Assembly: GCA_003250395.1 (NCBI GenBank)
Contig: QKGM01000007.1
Span: forward strand, 1 to 64,000
Reading direction: 5' to 3'
Length of the DNA: 64,000 nucleotides
DNA from: Bacteroidota bacterium
GTDB lineage: Bacteria; Bacteroidota; Bacteroidia; Bacteroidales; TTA-H9
Positions 36,618 through 46,622 of this stretch are shown piece by piece. Position 1 is the stretch's first letter; every line of letters begins with the position of its first letter. A model generated the notes under the pieces. It did not search any database and was not told the DNA's origin. It saw nothing but the letters and a program-made list of their open reading frames with translations. A program made the translations under genes and the position numbers.

Positions 36618-38171
36618 TCAGATATCAAATTTTATACCTTGGGCCAATGGTAGTTTTGTACTGTAGTTGATGGTATTGGTCTGTCTGCGCATGTAGACTT
36701 TCCAGGCATCAGAGCCGGATTCCCGTCCTCCGCCAGTATCTTTTTCCCCGCCAAAAGCTCCACCGATTTCGGCACCAGAGGTTCCAATATTAACATTTGC
36801 AATTCCGCAATCGCTCCCTTCAGGGCTCAGAAACGTCTCCGCATCCAGTATGCTGGTGGTAAATATTGAGGATGAAAGACCTTGTGGTACTCCGTTTTGA
36901 ATTTCAATCGCCTCATCTAATGAAGTGTATTTTATCAGATAGACAATCGGGGCAAATGTCTCTTCCTGAACTATCTGGTAGTGCCCTTCTGCTTCGGCAA
37001 TACAAGGAACTACATAACAACCTGATTCGTATCCATCTCCTTGTAGTTTCGTGCCTCCATAAAGAATTCGGCCACCTTCCTGTTGTACTTTTCTTAAAGC
37101 AAATTCAAAGTCGCTTACAGATGCTTTAGAAACGAGAGGGCCGATGTGAGTTGAGGTTTCAAGCGGATGCCCGATTTGAAGCTGACTGTATGCTTTCACA
37201 AGTTTGTTTCGGAAATTTTCATAAATGCTTACGTGTATTATCATACGTCGTGTGGTGGTGCAGCGCTGTCCGGCTGTCCCTGCAGCACCAAACACAGTTG
37301 CTCTGATCGCCATGTCAATATTGGCAGAGGGTGTGATTATGATGGCATTATTACCTCCCAGCTCCAGCAATGATCTCCCCAACCGTTCGCCTACTATTCT
37401 GCTTACCTTTCGCCCGACTTCTGTACTGCCGGTAAAGCTAATCAGAGGTACACGCTTATCGGCAAAGAAATTGTTGCCAATCTCTTTTGATCCTGCAATG
37501 ATCAGATTAAGCACTCCCGCAGGTATGCTGTTATCTATCAATACTTTTTTTATAATATTGTGGACTGCTATTGCGCTCAGCATCACTTTTGATGACGGTT
37601 TCCAGATGACTACATCTCCAGCCACGAGCGCCAACATTGCATTCCATGCCCATACTGCTACCGGGAAGTTGAATGAAGTCACCACCCCTACGATGCCTAA
37701 TGGATGATATTGTTCATACATCCGATGCCGTTCACGCTCCGAATGCATGGTCAGACCGTAGAGCTGTCGTGACTGTCCTACGGCAAAGTCTGCAATATCA
37801 ATCATCTCCTGAACCTCGCCCAGCCCTTCCTGGTATATTTTCCCCATCTCGTATGAGACCAACCTTCCCAGATCTTCTTTATGATTACGAAGAGCGTTCC
37901 CTATAAGTCTTACAAGTTCACCTCGTTTGGGAGCAGGAACCATTCTCCAGGCTTTAAAGGCTTCCTGAGCCATTTTTACGGTATTTTCATAATCTTCGCT
38001 TGTGGCTTGTTGTACCTGAGCAATTGAGCGACCATCAGCCGGTGAAATCATGGTAGCTATTTCACCCGTTGTTTCCTTCCAGGCAAGGCCATCTGAAAGC
38101 CCGCAGTTGACTTCTTTTATTCCAAGATTTTCAAGAACAATGCGTATTGTATTCTGATCTTTATTTATCAT
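36618..38171 (-). CDS. Aldehyde dehydrogenase, ALDH7/aminoadipate-semialdehyde dehydrogenase type
   Basis: SFNFPVAVWAWNAMLALVAGDVVIWKPSSK, LELGGNNAIII, GTAGQRCTTTRR. Confidence 0.88.
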   Translation of the reverse strand: MINKDQNTIRIVLENLGIKEVNCGLSDGLAWKETTGEIATMISPADGRSIAQVQQATSEDYENTVKMAQEAFKAWRMVPAPKRGELVRLIGNALRNHKEDLGRLVSYEMGKIYQEGLGEVQEMIDIADFAVGQSRQLYGLTMHSERERHRMYEQYHPLGIVGVVTSFNFPVAVWAWNAMLALVAGDVVIWKPSSKVMLSAIAVHNIIKKVLIDNSIPAGVLNLIIAGSKEIGNNFFADKRVPLISFTGSTEVGRKVSRIVGERLGRSLLELGGNNAIIITPSANIDMAIRATVFGAAGTAGQRCTTTRRMIIHVSIYENFRNKLVKAYSQLQIGHPLETSTHIGPLVSKASVSDFEFALRKVQQEGGRILYGGTKLQGDGYESGCYVVPCIAEAEGHYQIVQEETFAPIVYLIKYTSLDEAIEIQNGVPQGLSSSIFTTSILDAETFLSPEGSDCGIANVNIGTSGAEIGGAFGGEKDTGGGRESGSDAWKVYMRRQTNTINYSTKLPLAQGIKFDI

Positions 38172-38208
38172 GTTGTTTATTTTTCTTTTTAGCTTTCCTG
38201 CGGTAGAA

Positions 38209-38442
38209 CTACCCCAGAAGCAGAGTATTTAAATCGTCAGTGAATTGTCTAATCTGAGAATCATTAAACCCTTTTTCTTTAGCCGCTTCAGCCAACGTTC
38301 CCCAGACAGGTTCTCCGCAACGCAGGCAACGGATTCCCTTTTCACTCAGATAGCCCACTGAAGCGGGATATTGCTCTACGAGGTCGGCAACTGTAATATC
38401 AGGATGGACGGGTTTGTGGTTCATGAGTAGAGGTATAGGCAT
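38209..38442 (-). CDS. DUF1858-type small protein
   Basis: 77 aa; PDITVADLVEQYPASVGYLSEKGIRCLRCGEPVWGTLAEAAKEKG. Confidence 0.8.
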   Translation of the reverse strand: MPIPLLMNHKPVHPDITVADLVEQYPASVGYLSEKGIRCLRCGEPVWGTLAEAAKEKGFNDSQIRQFTDDLNTLLLG

Positions 38443-38476
38443 AAAAAAACATGAACCCTTTGAAAAAGTTCATGTT
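38443..38476 (-). terminator. Terminator-like hairpin between pruA-like gene and DUF1858 gene
   Basis: aacatgaac(38449-38457)/gttcatgtt(38468-38476) with a T-run on the minus strand. Confidence 0.7.
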
Positions 38477-38502
38477 TTGAAAAACCGGTTATCGGTTGAT
38501 TA

Positions 38503-40134
38503 TTATTTTTCCCGCATAAAGGGGTAGTAATAAACTTTTGAGGGGAGGAAAGTTTCTTTAACGATACGTGGGCTTGTCCAACGAGTCAGATTTAGCATAC
38601 TGCCTGCTTTATCGTTGGTTCCTGAAGCCCGGGCGCCGCCAAAGGGTTGCTGTCCGACCACTGCTCCGGTTGGCTTGTCGTTGATGTAGAAGTTGCCGGC
38701 GGCATAGCGCAATAGGTCATGAGCTTTGATAATGGCCTGACGATCCCGTGCAAAAATGGCTCCCGTAAGAGCATAAGGCGAGGTTTTATCGCATATTTTA
38801 AGATAGTCTTCATATTCATCATCGGGGTATACCACAAGCGTGAATACCGGTCCGAAGATTTCTTCTTCCATAGAGAGGAAATGGGGATCAGTTGTCTTTA
38901 TAATTGTCGGTTCGACGAAATACCCGACCGATTTATCATATCCCCCACCTGCAAAGATTTCGGCATCAGGTGAATTTTTTGCTTCTTCTATGTACCGGGA
39001 GATGTTGTCGAAAGAGGCTTCATCGATCACGGCATTCATGAAGTTCGTGAAATCAATAGGGTCACCGGGCTTTATCTGACTGAGTTCCCTTGTTAACAAA
39101 TCCTTCAGTGATGGCCACATGGAGGCAGGGATGTAACCTCTCGAAGCAGCTGAACATTTCTGCCCCTGATATTCAAAAGCCCCTCTGATGATAGCTGTTC
39201 CTACCTCTTCAAAGTCAGCAGAGCTGTGTACAAAAATGAAGTCTTTACCTCCAGTTTCGCCAACCAGTTTAGGGTAACTGCGGTATTTAGAGAGGTTTTC
39301 ACCCACTTTTCGCCATAGATGGTTGAATGTGCCTGTCGATCCTGTGAAGTGAATCCCGGCAAGTTCAGGGTGCTCAAGAACAATTCCCCCTATTAGATTT
39401 CCTGAACCTGGTACAAAGTTAATGACTCCGGCCGGGAGTCCAGCCTCCTCGAAAACTTTCATCAGGTAATAATTTGAAAGTAATGCGGTAGATGCCGGCT
39501 TCCAGACTACAGTGTTTCCCATCAGGACAGGTGAAACATTAAGATTGGCTGCAATGGCAGTGAAGTTAAACGGTGAAACAGTAAATACGAATCCTTCCAG
39601 TGGACGATATTCGAGCATATTGAGGTTTTCTACCTCCGATAGGGGCTGGTCACTATATATCTTTGAACAGAAATAGCTGTTGAATGTCAGAAAGTCAATG
39701 GTCTCACAAGCTGAATCTATTTCCGCCTGATGTGCAGACTTACTTTGACCGAGCATGGTGGCAGCATTCAGTTTGGGACGGTACTTCTTCCTGATCAGGT
39801 CAGCTGCTTTCATCATGATGATAGTTCTATCGAGCCATGTGAAATTTGCCCAGATATCACGTGCTTTCAGGGCAGCATCAATTGCCATTTTTACCTCGGC
39901 TTCACCTGCCTGGTGACAATGGGCAAGAACATGTGAGTGGTTGTGTGGCATGACAACCTTTTGTGTTTTTCCTGTTCTGATTTCTTTTCCGCCAATAATC
40001 AGCGGAATATCAACAACCTGCGATAATTGTCTGTTAAGTTCATCTTTCAGACATACTCGTTCATTGCTACCAGGAGCATATGACAGAACGGGTTCATTTT
40101 TAGGTCGTTCAAAATTGTATAGTGCATTATTCAT
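38503..40134 (-). CDS. 1-pyrroline-5-carboxylate (L-glutamate gamma-semialdehyde) dehydrogenase
   Basis: NFTAIAANLNVSPVLMGNTVVWKPAST, VGETGGKDFIFVH, GAFEYQGQKCSAASR, PFGGARASGTNDKAG. Confidence 0.93.
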   Translation of the reverse strand: MNNALYNFERPKNEPVLSYAPGSNERVCLKDELNRQLSQVVDIPLIIGGKEIRTGKTQKVVMPHNHSHVLAHCHQAGEAEVKMAIDAALKARDIWANFTWLDRTIIMMKAADLIRKKYRPKLNAATMLGQSKSAHQAEIDSACETIDFLTFNSYFCSKIYSDQPLSEVENLNMLEYRPLEGFVFTVSPFNFTAIAANLNVSPVLMGNTVVWKPASTALLSNYYLMKVFEEAGLPAGVINFVPGSGNLIGGIVLEHPELAGIHFTGSTGTFNHLWRKVGENLSKYRSYPKLVGETGGKDFIFVHSSADFEEVGTAIIRGAFEYQGQKCSAASRGYIPASMWPSLKDLLTRELSQIKPGDPIDFTNFMNAVIDEASFDNISRYIEEAKNSPDAEIFAGGGYDKSVGYFVEPTIIKTTDPHFLSMEEEIFGPVFTLVVYPDDEYEDYLKICDKTSPYALTGAIFARDRQAIIKAHDLLRYAAGNFYINDKPTGAVVGQQPFGGARASGTNDKAGSMLNLTRWTSPRIVKETFLPSKVYYYPFMREK

Positions 40135-40178
40135 GAAGGTGATTTATTTTTGTTATGCAGCATGGTGCATAACGAGCG

Positions 40179-40186
40179 CAAATATA
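40179..40186 (-). promoter_or_regulatory. Bacteroidota -7 box (TATATTTG) upstream of P5C dehydrogenase gene
   Basis: caaatata on + strand, 45 nt upstream of the start codon. Confidence 0.55.
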
Positions 40187-40540
40187 AATATTTTATGACT
40201 TGTCACATAAGTTTATCAGTCTGTTGTAACAGTGATGTGATAAGTTCCTATAAACGAACTCCTATACCGCAATGTTCAATTGAAACTCAAGTTGTATTTA
40301 CAGTAAGGTGACGGATTATAGAATCAAAAATTTCTTCGGTTGAATATTAAAGTGTTCCGGTAGACATGTTCAGTTGGAACCTCTAGTATGAGACAATTAT
40401 CTGTGTATCTTCAAATGGATTGGTATGTTTGATTATAAAGGCTCAAATACAAACACGGCTTATTGCTCAATCTGTTATCAGGTTAATAACTGTATAATGT
40501 CTAAATGTTTTAAGAGTCTTATTAAAAGCAATAATTAAAT

Positions 40541-40578
40541 ACGAAAACATCCGGTTCCTGAGAACCGGATGTTTTCGT
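40541..40578 (-). terminator. Long perfect terminator-like hairpin
   Basis: acgaaaacatccggttc(40541-40557) ctga gaaccggatgttttcgt(40562-40578): 17-bp perfect stem downstream of the minus-strand OM-barrel gene. Confidence 0.8.
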
Positions 40579-40613
40579 TAGATAGGAAATGTTGGGTTAG
40601 CTAGTAGCAGGAT

Positions 40614-42335
40614 CTAAAAGCCGAAGGTTATGCCTCCAAGTATATTAATACCGTAATGCTTGTAATTATACCAGAACTCGTATCGGGACGAAAGAAGGTT
40701 GTTGATATCAAGGAATATGGAGAAACGTGGATTGAAACGGTATTCAGCTCCAACACCCAGGTCAAGGTATGGATCAATTTCCATAACTTTTTTACCAACT
40801 GGTGAAGCAAGCGGATTTAGAGAGAGTGTATCAATTCGGGCATACATCTTACTAAAGAATTTTGCTGATGCTTTGACTTTGAGTTCATGCGATATGTTGA
40901 TTTCACTATTTAACCAACCCTCGATTTCAGGAGTGTACCATGCCTGAGTTTCCCTGGTAGGACTACTCGACTGATAGGCCCCGCCTGCAATTAGCCGGAT
41001 TATATCTTTCTTTTGGTATGAAAATTCTGCAGAAATTCTCATCAGTGTTACATCATCGTATACTACACTCATCAGGTTACCAGGTTGAAAAAGGGCAGCT
41101 GGATGGTAATAGAGAGCCATATCTTCTACCTTTCCATTACTGAAAGTGCCGCTAAAATCTATGTACCTGCTGAAACTGGAATGGAATCCTCCATAGAGTT
41201 CTAATGTAGAGTTACTAAATTTCAAAGGCAATTCCCTTAAAACATATGGGTTAATAAGCGTAAGCTGGTCGAAACTGTTTCGATATTGACCACCCCGAAT
41301 CCCTGCATAAACTTCCAGAACATCCTTTATAACATTCAATCCGGCCCGGACATCGGGGTATATATGCCATGTACTTGAAGAGTCATTAGCCATTTCTATG
41401 TTGCCGCCTATTCTGATGGAGTATTCTGCAAATTCTACCAGGTAGAATGGACGCAGATTCAACAATGAACTGTTTGATGATGCAGCAATAGCCCATTGAT
41501 TGTTGTAGTAATCAAAATCGGACTTTATACCTATTTTCTGTTTCTGACTACCATCGAATATATCAACATCGACATCAGCATCGAAGTTTAATTTAAGATT
41601 TAGTTCGTTGGTACTAAAATGATCGGTGAGTATGGCAAAACGGGTTCCAAAAGAATAGTTAAAGGCAGAGCGACGGTTATTCTGACTGGTGAAGGTTATC
41701 CCTGCACTATAGCGATTGAACACTTGTTTTAGGCTGTCTTCCGAAGGGACCAAACCTTTGGCCAGCCCTACTGTATCGAAACCATAATAATGAATGGCAT
41801 GTCTGTTGTAGGCACCATCTATGTTAATGGCATAGCTTCTGGTTATGATCTTTCCATATATGTCAAAATTATTTAGGCTAAAACCATTTTGGAAAATTCC
41901 TTCACCATCTCCCTGAGATGATAAGTGGCGAAAGTGAAGCCCGAATGCATTGCTTTTCGATTGGGTTTTACCAGCAAAGAATTCAAGATAAGGTGTTGTA
42001 TAGTTTCCAAAGCCTAGCCTCGCATAATTTCTGAGGTATTTTAGATCTGGATCAGTTCTGTTTTTTAGAGGTTGAATATCAGATACAGGAAAATGCATTT
42101 GCCAGGGTATTGATATTATGCTATACTGCATTACCGGCATTTCGATGGAGGTATCTTTAACTACCGGACTTTTTATAATTTTGTTTGCTTCAGTGACTTT
42201 TGGCGAAAAATCGCCAATTATGGTCACCTCTTCAATCTGCTTGATCTCTTCTTGCGCAACAGCAACAGCAGAAGACCAGATGGATACGGAAAGGAAGACC
42301 AGAGCAATGAATCGGCTGTTTCGGAATATCTTCAT
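40614..42335 (-). CDS. Outer-membrane beta-barrel protein (TonB-receptor-like, Bacteroidota)
   Basis: Signal peptide; EEVTIIGDFSPKVTEANKI; many amphipathic strands; C-terminal YKHYGINILGGITFGF. Confidence 0.65.
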   Translation of the reverse strand: MKIFRNSRFIALVFLSVSIWSSAVAVAQEEIKQIEEVTIIGDFSPKVTEANKIIKSPVVKDTSIEMPVMQYSIISIPWQMHFPVSDIQPLKNRTDPDLKYLRNYARLGFGNYTTPYLEFFAGKTQSKSNAFGLHFRHLSSQGDGEGIFQNGFSLNNFDIYGKIITRSYAINIDGAYNRHAIHYYGFDTVGLAKGLVPSEDSLKQVFNRYSAGITFTSQNNRRSAFNYSFGTRFAILTDHFSTNELNLKLNFDADVDVDIFDGSQKQKIGIKSDFDYYNNQWAIAASSNSSLLNLRPFYLVEFAEYSIRIGGNIEMANDSSSTWHIYPDVRAGLNVIKDVLEVYAGIRGGQYRNSFDQLTLINPYVLRELPLKFSNSTLELYGGFHSSFSRYIDFSGTFSNGKVEDMALYYHPAALFQPGNLMSVVYDDVTLMRISAEFSYQKKDIIRLIAGGAYQSSSPTRETQAWYTPEIEGWLNSEINISHELKVKASAKFFSKMYARIDTLSLNPLASPVGKKVMEIDPYLDLGVGAEYRFNPRFSIFLDINNLLSSRYEFWYNYKHYGINILGGITFGF

Positions 42336-42381
42336 TTGATAGTATTTTTCTGCTTGTAACATATAGAATTTCAGTCGTAAG

Positions 42382-45300
42382 TTAGTTTTCTGAAGAATTT
42401 AATTTGTCGAGCCGTTGTTGAGCCTCCTGTTTCAGGTCTTCACCATCATAATTCTCAAGAATACTTTCAAGGGTTTGCTTAGCTTGGAATGCATTGTTGG
42501 TATTGGTATATACATCAGATAAAAGCAGGAATGATTTAACCCTCCAGTAATCATAAAGGGTATACGTGTTTATTACTTCAAAAGCCAGTTTCTCAGCTTG
42601 TTTCCAGTCTTTTTTCAACGACGATATGTAGGCCATAGAGTAAAGGGCTTCAGCACCGGCTTCCGTCTGGGTTAGTTTGTGGGTGATATTGAATTCACGT
42701 TCTGCCAGCTGAAGGTTATTGGTGGCTAGAGCGGCTTTACCAATGGTAAGATGTGCTTCGACAAGCAGATCAGTGGTAACTTTATCTGCTGTCATCAGAC
42801 GGGTCGCTGCAATGATAGCTGAATCGTTACTTCCGGTTCGGAAGTAGCATCTCATCATCCCTGCGGTCGATTCAAGGAGGTTGTCCTTGTTGTCAGCCAG
42901 CTGATTTAGTTGTTCAAACAGTCGAAGAGCTTCTCCATATTTCCCCTCTTTATATTCTAACTCGGAAGCACGGGCCAGTGCGTTTTCTGTAAAACGAGAC
43001 CTTGGCATTTTTGCAACTGCTTTGAAATCGGGAAGGGCTAAGGCTAATTCACCCTGGCGATACCGACAGTCACCCCGATAATAATATGCACTTGCTGAAA
43101 AGATACCTTGTGGATTTTTCTGCAGATAGTCGGAGAACCCTTTCAGAGAATTGTTGCAATCTCCTTTCATATATTGATTTTCGGCAGCCAGGTATGTGAG
43201 TGAGTCCTGACGTGCCATTGGAATCTTTGCAAATGGAACTGTCTGGATATAACTCAGGTAACTTGGAACATCATTCAACTCTACATAAATATTGCTTATG
43301 GTTTGAAGTGCTTCTCGGGAATCAGGGGTGCCAGGATATTGGGTTACTACTTGTTTTAACTGTTGAAGCGCCTGCTCATTTTGGTTTGTGTTATAGAATA
43401 TTAAGCCCCTGCGAAGCATGGCTCTGCTGGTAAAGCTGCTATTCGGAAATTTGGAGATGAGAACCTGTAAATTATCCAGGGCTTCGTCATTTTCGTTCAT
43501 GATAAGATAGGTAACAGCTAATTCATACAAAGCATCATCAACCAAAGGTGATTTCGGGAATTGCCGGATAAGTTGTTTCAGAGCAATAGTTTTGCCTTCA
43601 AAGTTTTTTGTTACCCCTTTGGCCATAGCTAACTGAAAGAACGCATAATCGGCATCGAAGCTTCCTGACCGGCTCACCTTTTCATACCAGTTTACTGCAT
43701 CGGCAAATTGTTTAGTGATAAAGTAGCAGTCGCCCAATCTAAGCTGTGCATCGGATACCATTTGAGGGTCTTTATTGGCAGTATTTCCAAGAAATTTTCG
43801 GAAAGAGATAATCGCTTCGCCATATTCTTTCATTTTATACCATGCATAACCGCTGTTGTATATAGCAATTGGATATTCGGGCATATCGTATGCGCCTCGA
43901 CTAATCAGGAACCTGTTGTACCACCCGATGGCTGGGCGGTATTCCCCCATTCGATAGGCTGCTTCTCCAGCCCAATAGAGTGACATAGGTTTGATCATTT
44001 TATCATAGTTCATCTCTGAAGCTCTTGTAAATCCTTCGATAGCATCATTGTATTTACGTGCATTAAAGAGTTCGATGGCACTATAGTATAATACTTTCTG
44101 TCTGGCCGTTTTGATTTTAATATCCTGAAATTTGACCTTATCCATGGCCTCGAGGGCAGCCTTATAATTTTTCGATACAAGAGCCAGATTTACAAGATAT
44201 TGCCAGGCTTCATCCGCACGTGGTGATTCAGGATAAGTGGAGACGTATTCTTGAAGTGCTATAATAGCTGCATTGTATGGGTCAGAGGAGAGTTCATAAG
44301 ATAGCTTAGCATAGTTGAAAAGGGAATTTTCTTTTGATGACTGATCATAAGAAATCTTGTACGCATCATAAAATGCCTTCTGAGCCAATGCTTTTTGTCC
44401 AGTTTTCAAATAGCAATCGCCAATATGATACATAGCATTCTGGCTTAGAGAGTCCCTCCCTCTTACAGCATTCTGAAAAGCCGGGATGGCTTTTTCAATA
44501 TCACCGGTTTTGTAAGCTGAAAATGCAAGCAGATAATTCTCGTTACGTGTGAGTGGCTTTTTTGACAATGACTCATATTGTTCGATGTAGAGAAGCGCTT
44601 TGGAATAATCATTTGTTTTATAAGCAGCATCAGCAATCATTGCAGCGATGGACCCTTTACGGTTCTGCTCGGCCTTTTCCAAAAGTGGGGGTGCTTCAGC
44701 CAGTAAGTCATTGTATTTCTGCTGAAGGTATAATATCTGTACGATGTAATAAGGGACAACATCTTCGTAATTACTGTCTTTCTGAAGTCGCCTGAATTCG
44801 GTAAGAGCGGTTTCGTATTTATTCTCACTATAGGCAATGTGTGCATAATAATACGTTGCTGAAGAACCCCATTTACTGTTAGTGTTTTTTATGTCATGGA
44901 AATATTTCGATGCACGAGCATTGTCTTTGATCATGAAGTAGGCATAGCCAGCTTTGAATTGATATTCACTCAGATCTTCTGGATTTAACGGAGAAGGGTC
45001 AACTATAGCGAAATGCTCTATTGCATCTTTCCATTTCGATTCACCGAAGTAGTGTAAACCCAGATAAAAATGAGCCGGTTGACTTTTGGAAGCCGAAGGG
45101 TGCTTTAGCAGGAACTGTTCCATGAGATGTGCTCCATCACCATTTTTTAATTTAATAGCACATAAAGCGGCATAAAAATCGGCATTGGTCTCCATTTGCG
45201 ATCCAGTTCCTTCCAACTGTGCTGACAGGTCTGTGAAAAGCTTGTGAGCTGGTGCAAATTTATCGCGGTCAAATAGCTCCAGTGCCCGTGTAAATTTGTT

Positions 45301-45390
45301 CCCAGGTTCTTCGTAAATGGCAGTTTGTTGTCCGAATGCGGAAATGCATGTCAGCAACAAGCTGATAAATAATGCGTTTAATCTGTTCAT
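42382..45390 (-). CDS. Large TPR-repeat protein
   Basis: 1002 aa with signal peptide and repeated TPR motifs (e.g. ALYWAGEAAYRMGEYRPAIGWYNRFL, LRLGDCYFITKQFADAVNWYEK). Confidence 0.88.
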   Translation of the reverse strand: MNRLNALFISLLLTCISAFGQQTAIYEEPGNKFTRALELFDRDKFAPAHKLFTDLSAQLEGTGSQMETNADFYAALCAIKLKNGDGAHLMEQFLLKHPSASKSQPAHFYLGLHYFGESKWKDAIEHFAIVDPSPLNPEDLSEYQFKAGYAYFMIKDNARASKYFHDIKNTNSKWGSSATYYYAHIAYSENKYETALTEFRRLQKDSNYEDVVPYYIVQILYLQQKYNDLLAEAPPLLEKAEQNRKGSIAAMIADAAYKTNDYSKALLYIEQYESLSKKPLTRNENYLLAFSAYKTGDIEKAIPAFQNAVRGRDSLSQNAMYHIGDCYLKTGQKALAQKAFYDAYKISYDQSSKENSLFNYAKLSYELSSDPYNAAIIALQEYVSTYPESPRADEAWQYLVNLALVSKNYKAALEAMDKVKFQDIKIKTARQKVLYYSAIELFNARKYNDAIEGFTRASEMNYDKMIKPMSLYWAGEAAYRMGEYRPAIGWYNRFLISRGAYDMPEYPIAIYNSGYAWYKMKEYGEAIISFRKFLGNTANKDPQMVSDAQLRLGDCYFITKQFADAVNWYEKVSRSGSFDADYAFFQLAMAKGVTKNFEGKTIALKQLIRQFPKSPLVDDALYELAVTYLIMNENDEALDNLQVLISKFPNSSFTSRAMLRRGLIFYNTNQNEQALQQLKQVVTQYPGTPDSREALQTISNIYVELNDVPSYLSYIQTVPFAKIPMARQDSLTYLAAENQYMKGDCNNSLKGFSDYLQKNPQGIFSASAYYYRGDCRYRQGELALALPDFKAVAKMPRSRFTENALARASELEYKEGKYGEALRLFEQLNQLADNKDNLLESTAGMMRCYFRTGSNDSAIIAATRLMTADKVTTDLLVEAHLTIGKAALATNNLQLAEREFNITHKLTQTEAGAEALYSMAYISSLKKDWKQAEKLAFEVINTYTLYDYWRVKSFLLLSDVYTNTNNAFQAKQTLESILENYDGEDLKQEAQQRLDKLNSSEN

Positions 45391-45491
45391 ATTTCCTGTT
45401 TGTGGTTGGCCGGATTCATCGGCTAATGTCTGTATAGGTAAGCGAGGTTGCTAATATCTTTGATAAACGGCTGAAATGTCGAACTATTTTA

Positions 45492-45962
45492 TCAGATGTG
45501 GTGGTAGGGTTCATTCTTCAATATTGTGAAAGCGCGGTAGAGTTGTTCCATGAAAAGAAGTCTAACCAGCTGATGGGGGAAGGTCATTTTTGATAATGCG
45601 AGTTTGAAGGAAGCCATTTGTTTTACTTCCGGATCGAATCCATAGGCTCCTCCAACGATAAAGCTGAGTTGTCGAATTCCTTGATTCATCCTCTGCTGAA
45701 GGAATTTAGAGAACTCTACTGAGGTAAACTCAATTCCTCCCTCGTCTAGCAGAACTGTATAATCGGAATTAGATATTAATTTTAATTGCGCTTCAGCCTC
45801 ACGTTGAATTACAGTTGAGGGGGGTAATGTTTGTCCACTGGTCACTGGTAGTATCTGAGTTAAAAAGGGTATGTACCTTGTCAGACGTTTTTCGTAGATG
45901 TCGCATCCATTGGCGACATAAGATTCAGTGGTACGACCGGTGGGAGCAAAAACAATTTTCAT
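45492..45962 (-). CDS. rlmH: 23S rRNA (pseudouridine1915-N3)-methyltransferase RlmH
   Basis: LLDEGGIEFTSVEFSKFLQQ, FIVGGAYGFDPEVKQMASFKLALSKMTFPHQLVRLLFMEQLYRAFTILKNEPYHH; start at 45962. Confidence 0.96.
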   Translation of the reverse strand: MKIVFAPTGRTTESYVANGCDIYEKRLTRYIPFLTQILPVTSGQTLPPSTVIQREAEAQLKLISNSDYTVLLDEGGIEFTSVEFSKFLQQRMNQGIRQLSFIVGGAYGFDPEVKQMASFKLALSKMTFPHQLVRLLFMEQLYRAFTILKNEPYHHI

Positions 45963-46045
45963 AAGTTTTGATTTCGACGGTAAAGATACAAACAACCCCG
46001 ATGATAAGACTCTAAAGGTAATACCCCTGACCAGTGAAAATTTCC

Positions 46046-46053
46046 TACATTTG
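46046..46053 (+). promoter_or_regulatory. Bacteroidota -7 box (TACATTTG) upstream of DUF4783-like gene
   Basis: TAnnTTTG match, 93 nt before ATG 46146. Confidence 0.45.
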
Positions 46054-46145
46054 CCGAAGATTTGTTAAGTAATTGATTTGGTTTGATTTTTGTGCTTTTT
46101 TATGTTCTTAGAATCGGAATTCGAAACGCTTAAAAATAAGTAACC

Positions 46146-46589
46146 ATGATATATGTACTGCGGAGTTTAAATAGTAATTTATTTGTAATCAAGCGACTCA
46201 GTGTAGCATTTCTTGTTTTGGGTTTTGTGTTAATCGGTGCAGAATCGATTCAGGCACAGGGGAAAGATATTATTGCGGAAGTAGAAAAAGCATTAACGGC
46301 AGGAAATTCGCAGCTTATTTCATCTTATTTCTCTGATCATGTCAATCTCTCTTTGCCAGGTGCCGATGGCGTATACAGCAAAGAACAGGCTGGGGTTATA
46401 TTAAAAGAATTTTTTAAACGTCATAAACCAACCCAGTTTAAAATTACACACAAGGGAAAATCGGGTGAAGGGGCTTCCTATTTTGTAGGAGCACTTACAT
46501 GTGGATCCCAAAAGTTTTCACTTTATGTCCTCATGCACAATGCAGCCAATAAATCAACTATTAAACAGTTCCAGGTTGAGGAAGATTAA
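46146..46589 (+). CDS. DUF4783-like secreted protein
   Basis: 147 aa; DIIAEVEKALTAGNSQLISSYFSDHVNLSLPGADGVYSKEQAGVILKEFFKRHKPTQFKITHKG. Confidence 0.75.
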   Translation: MIYVLRSLNSNLFVIKRLSVAFLVLGFVLIGAESIQAQGKDIIAEVEKALTAGNSQLISSYFSDHVNLSLPGADGVYSKEQAGVILKEFFKRHKPTQFKITHKGKSGEGASYFVGALTCGSQKFSLYVLMHNAANKSTIKQFQVEED

Positions 46590-46622
46590 TTCAACATTTT
46601 AGAATTTTTAAGTAATTACATC

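Noticed and set aside
37225-37707. 160-aa plus-strand ORF antisense to the aldehyde dehydrogenase gene
   Set aside because: Antisense to a clear ALDH frame with conserved catalytic motifs; composition looks like complementary-codon artefact.
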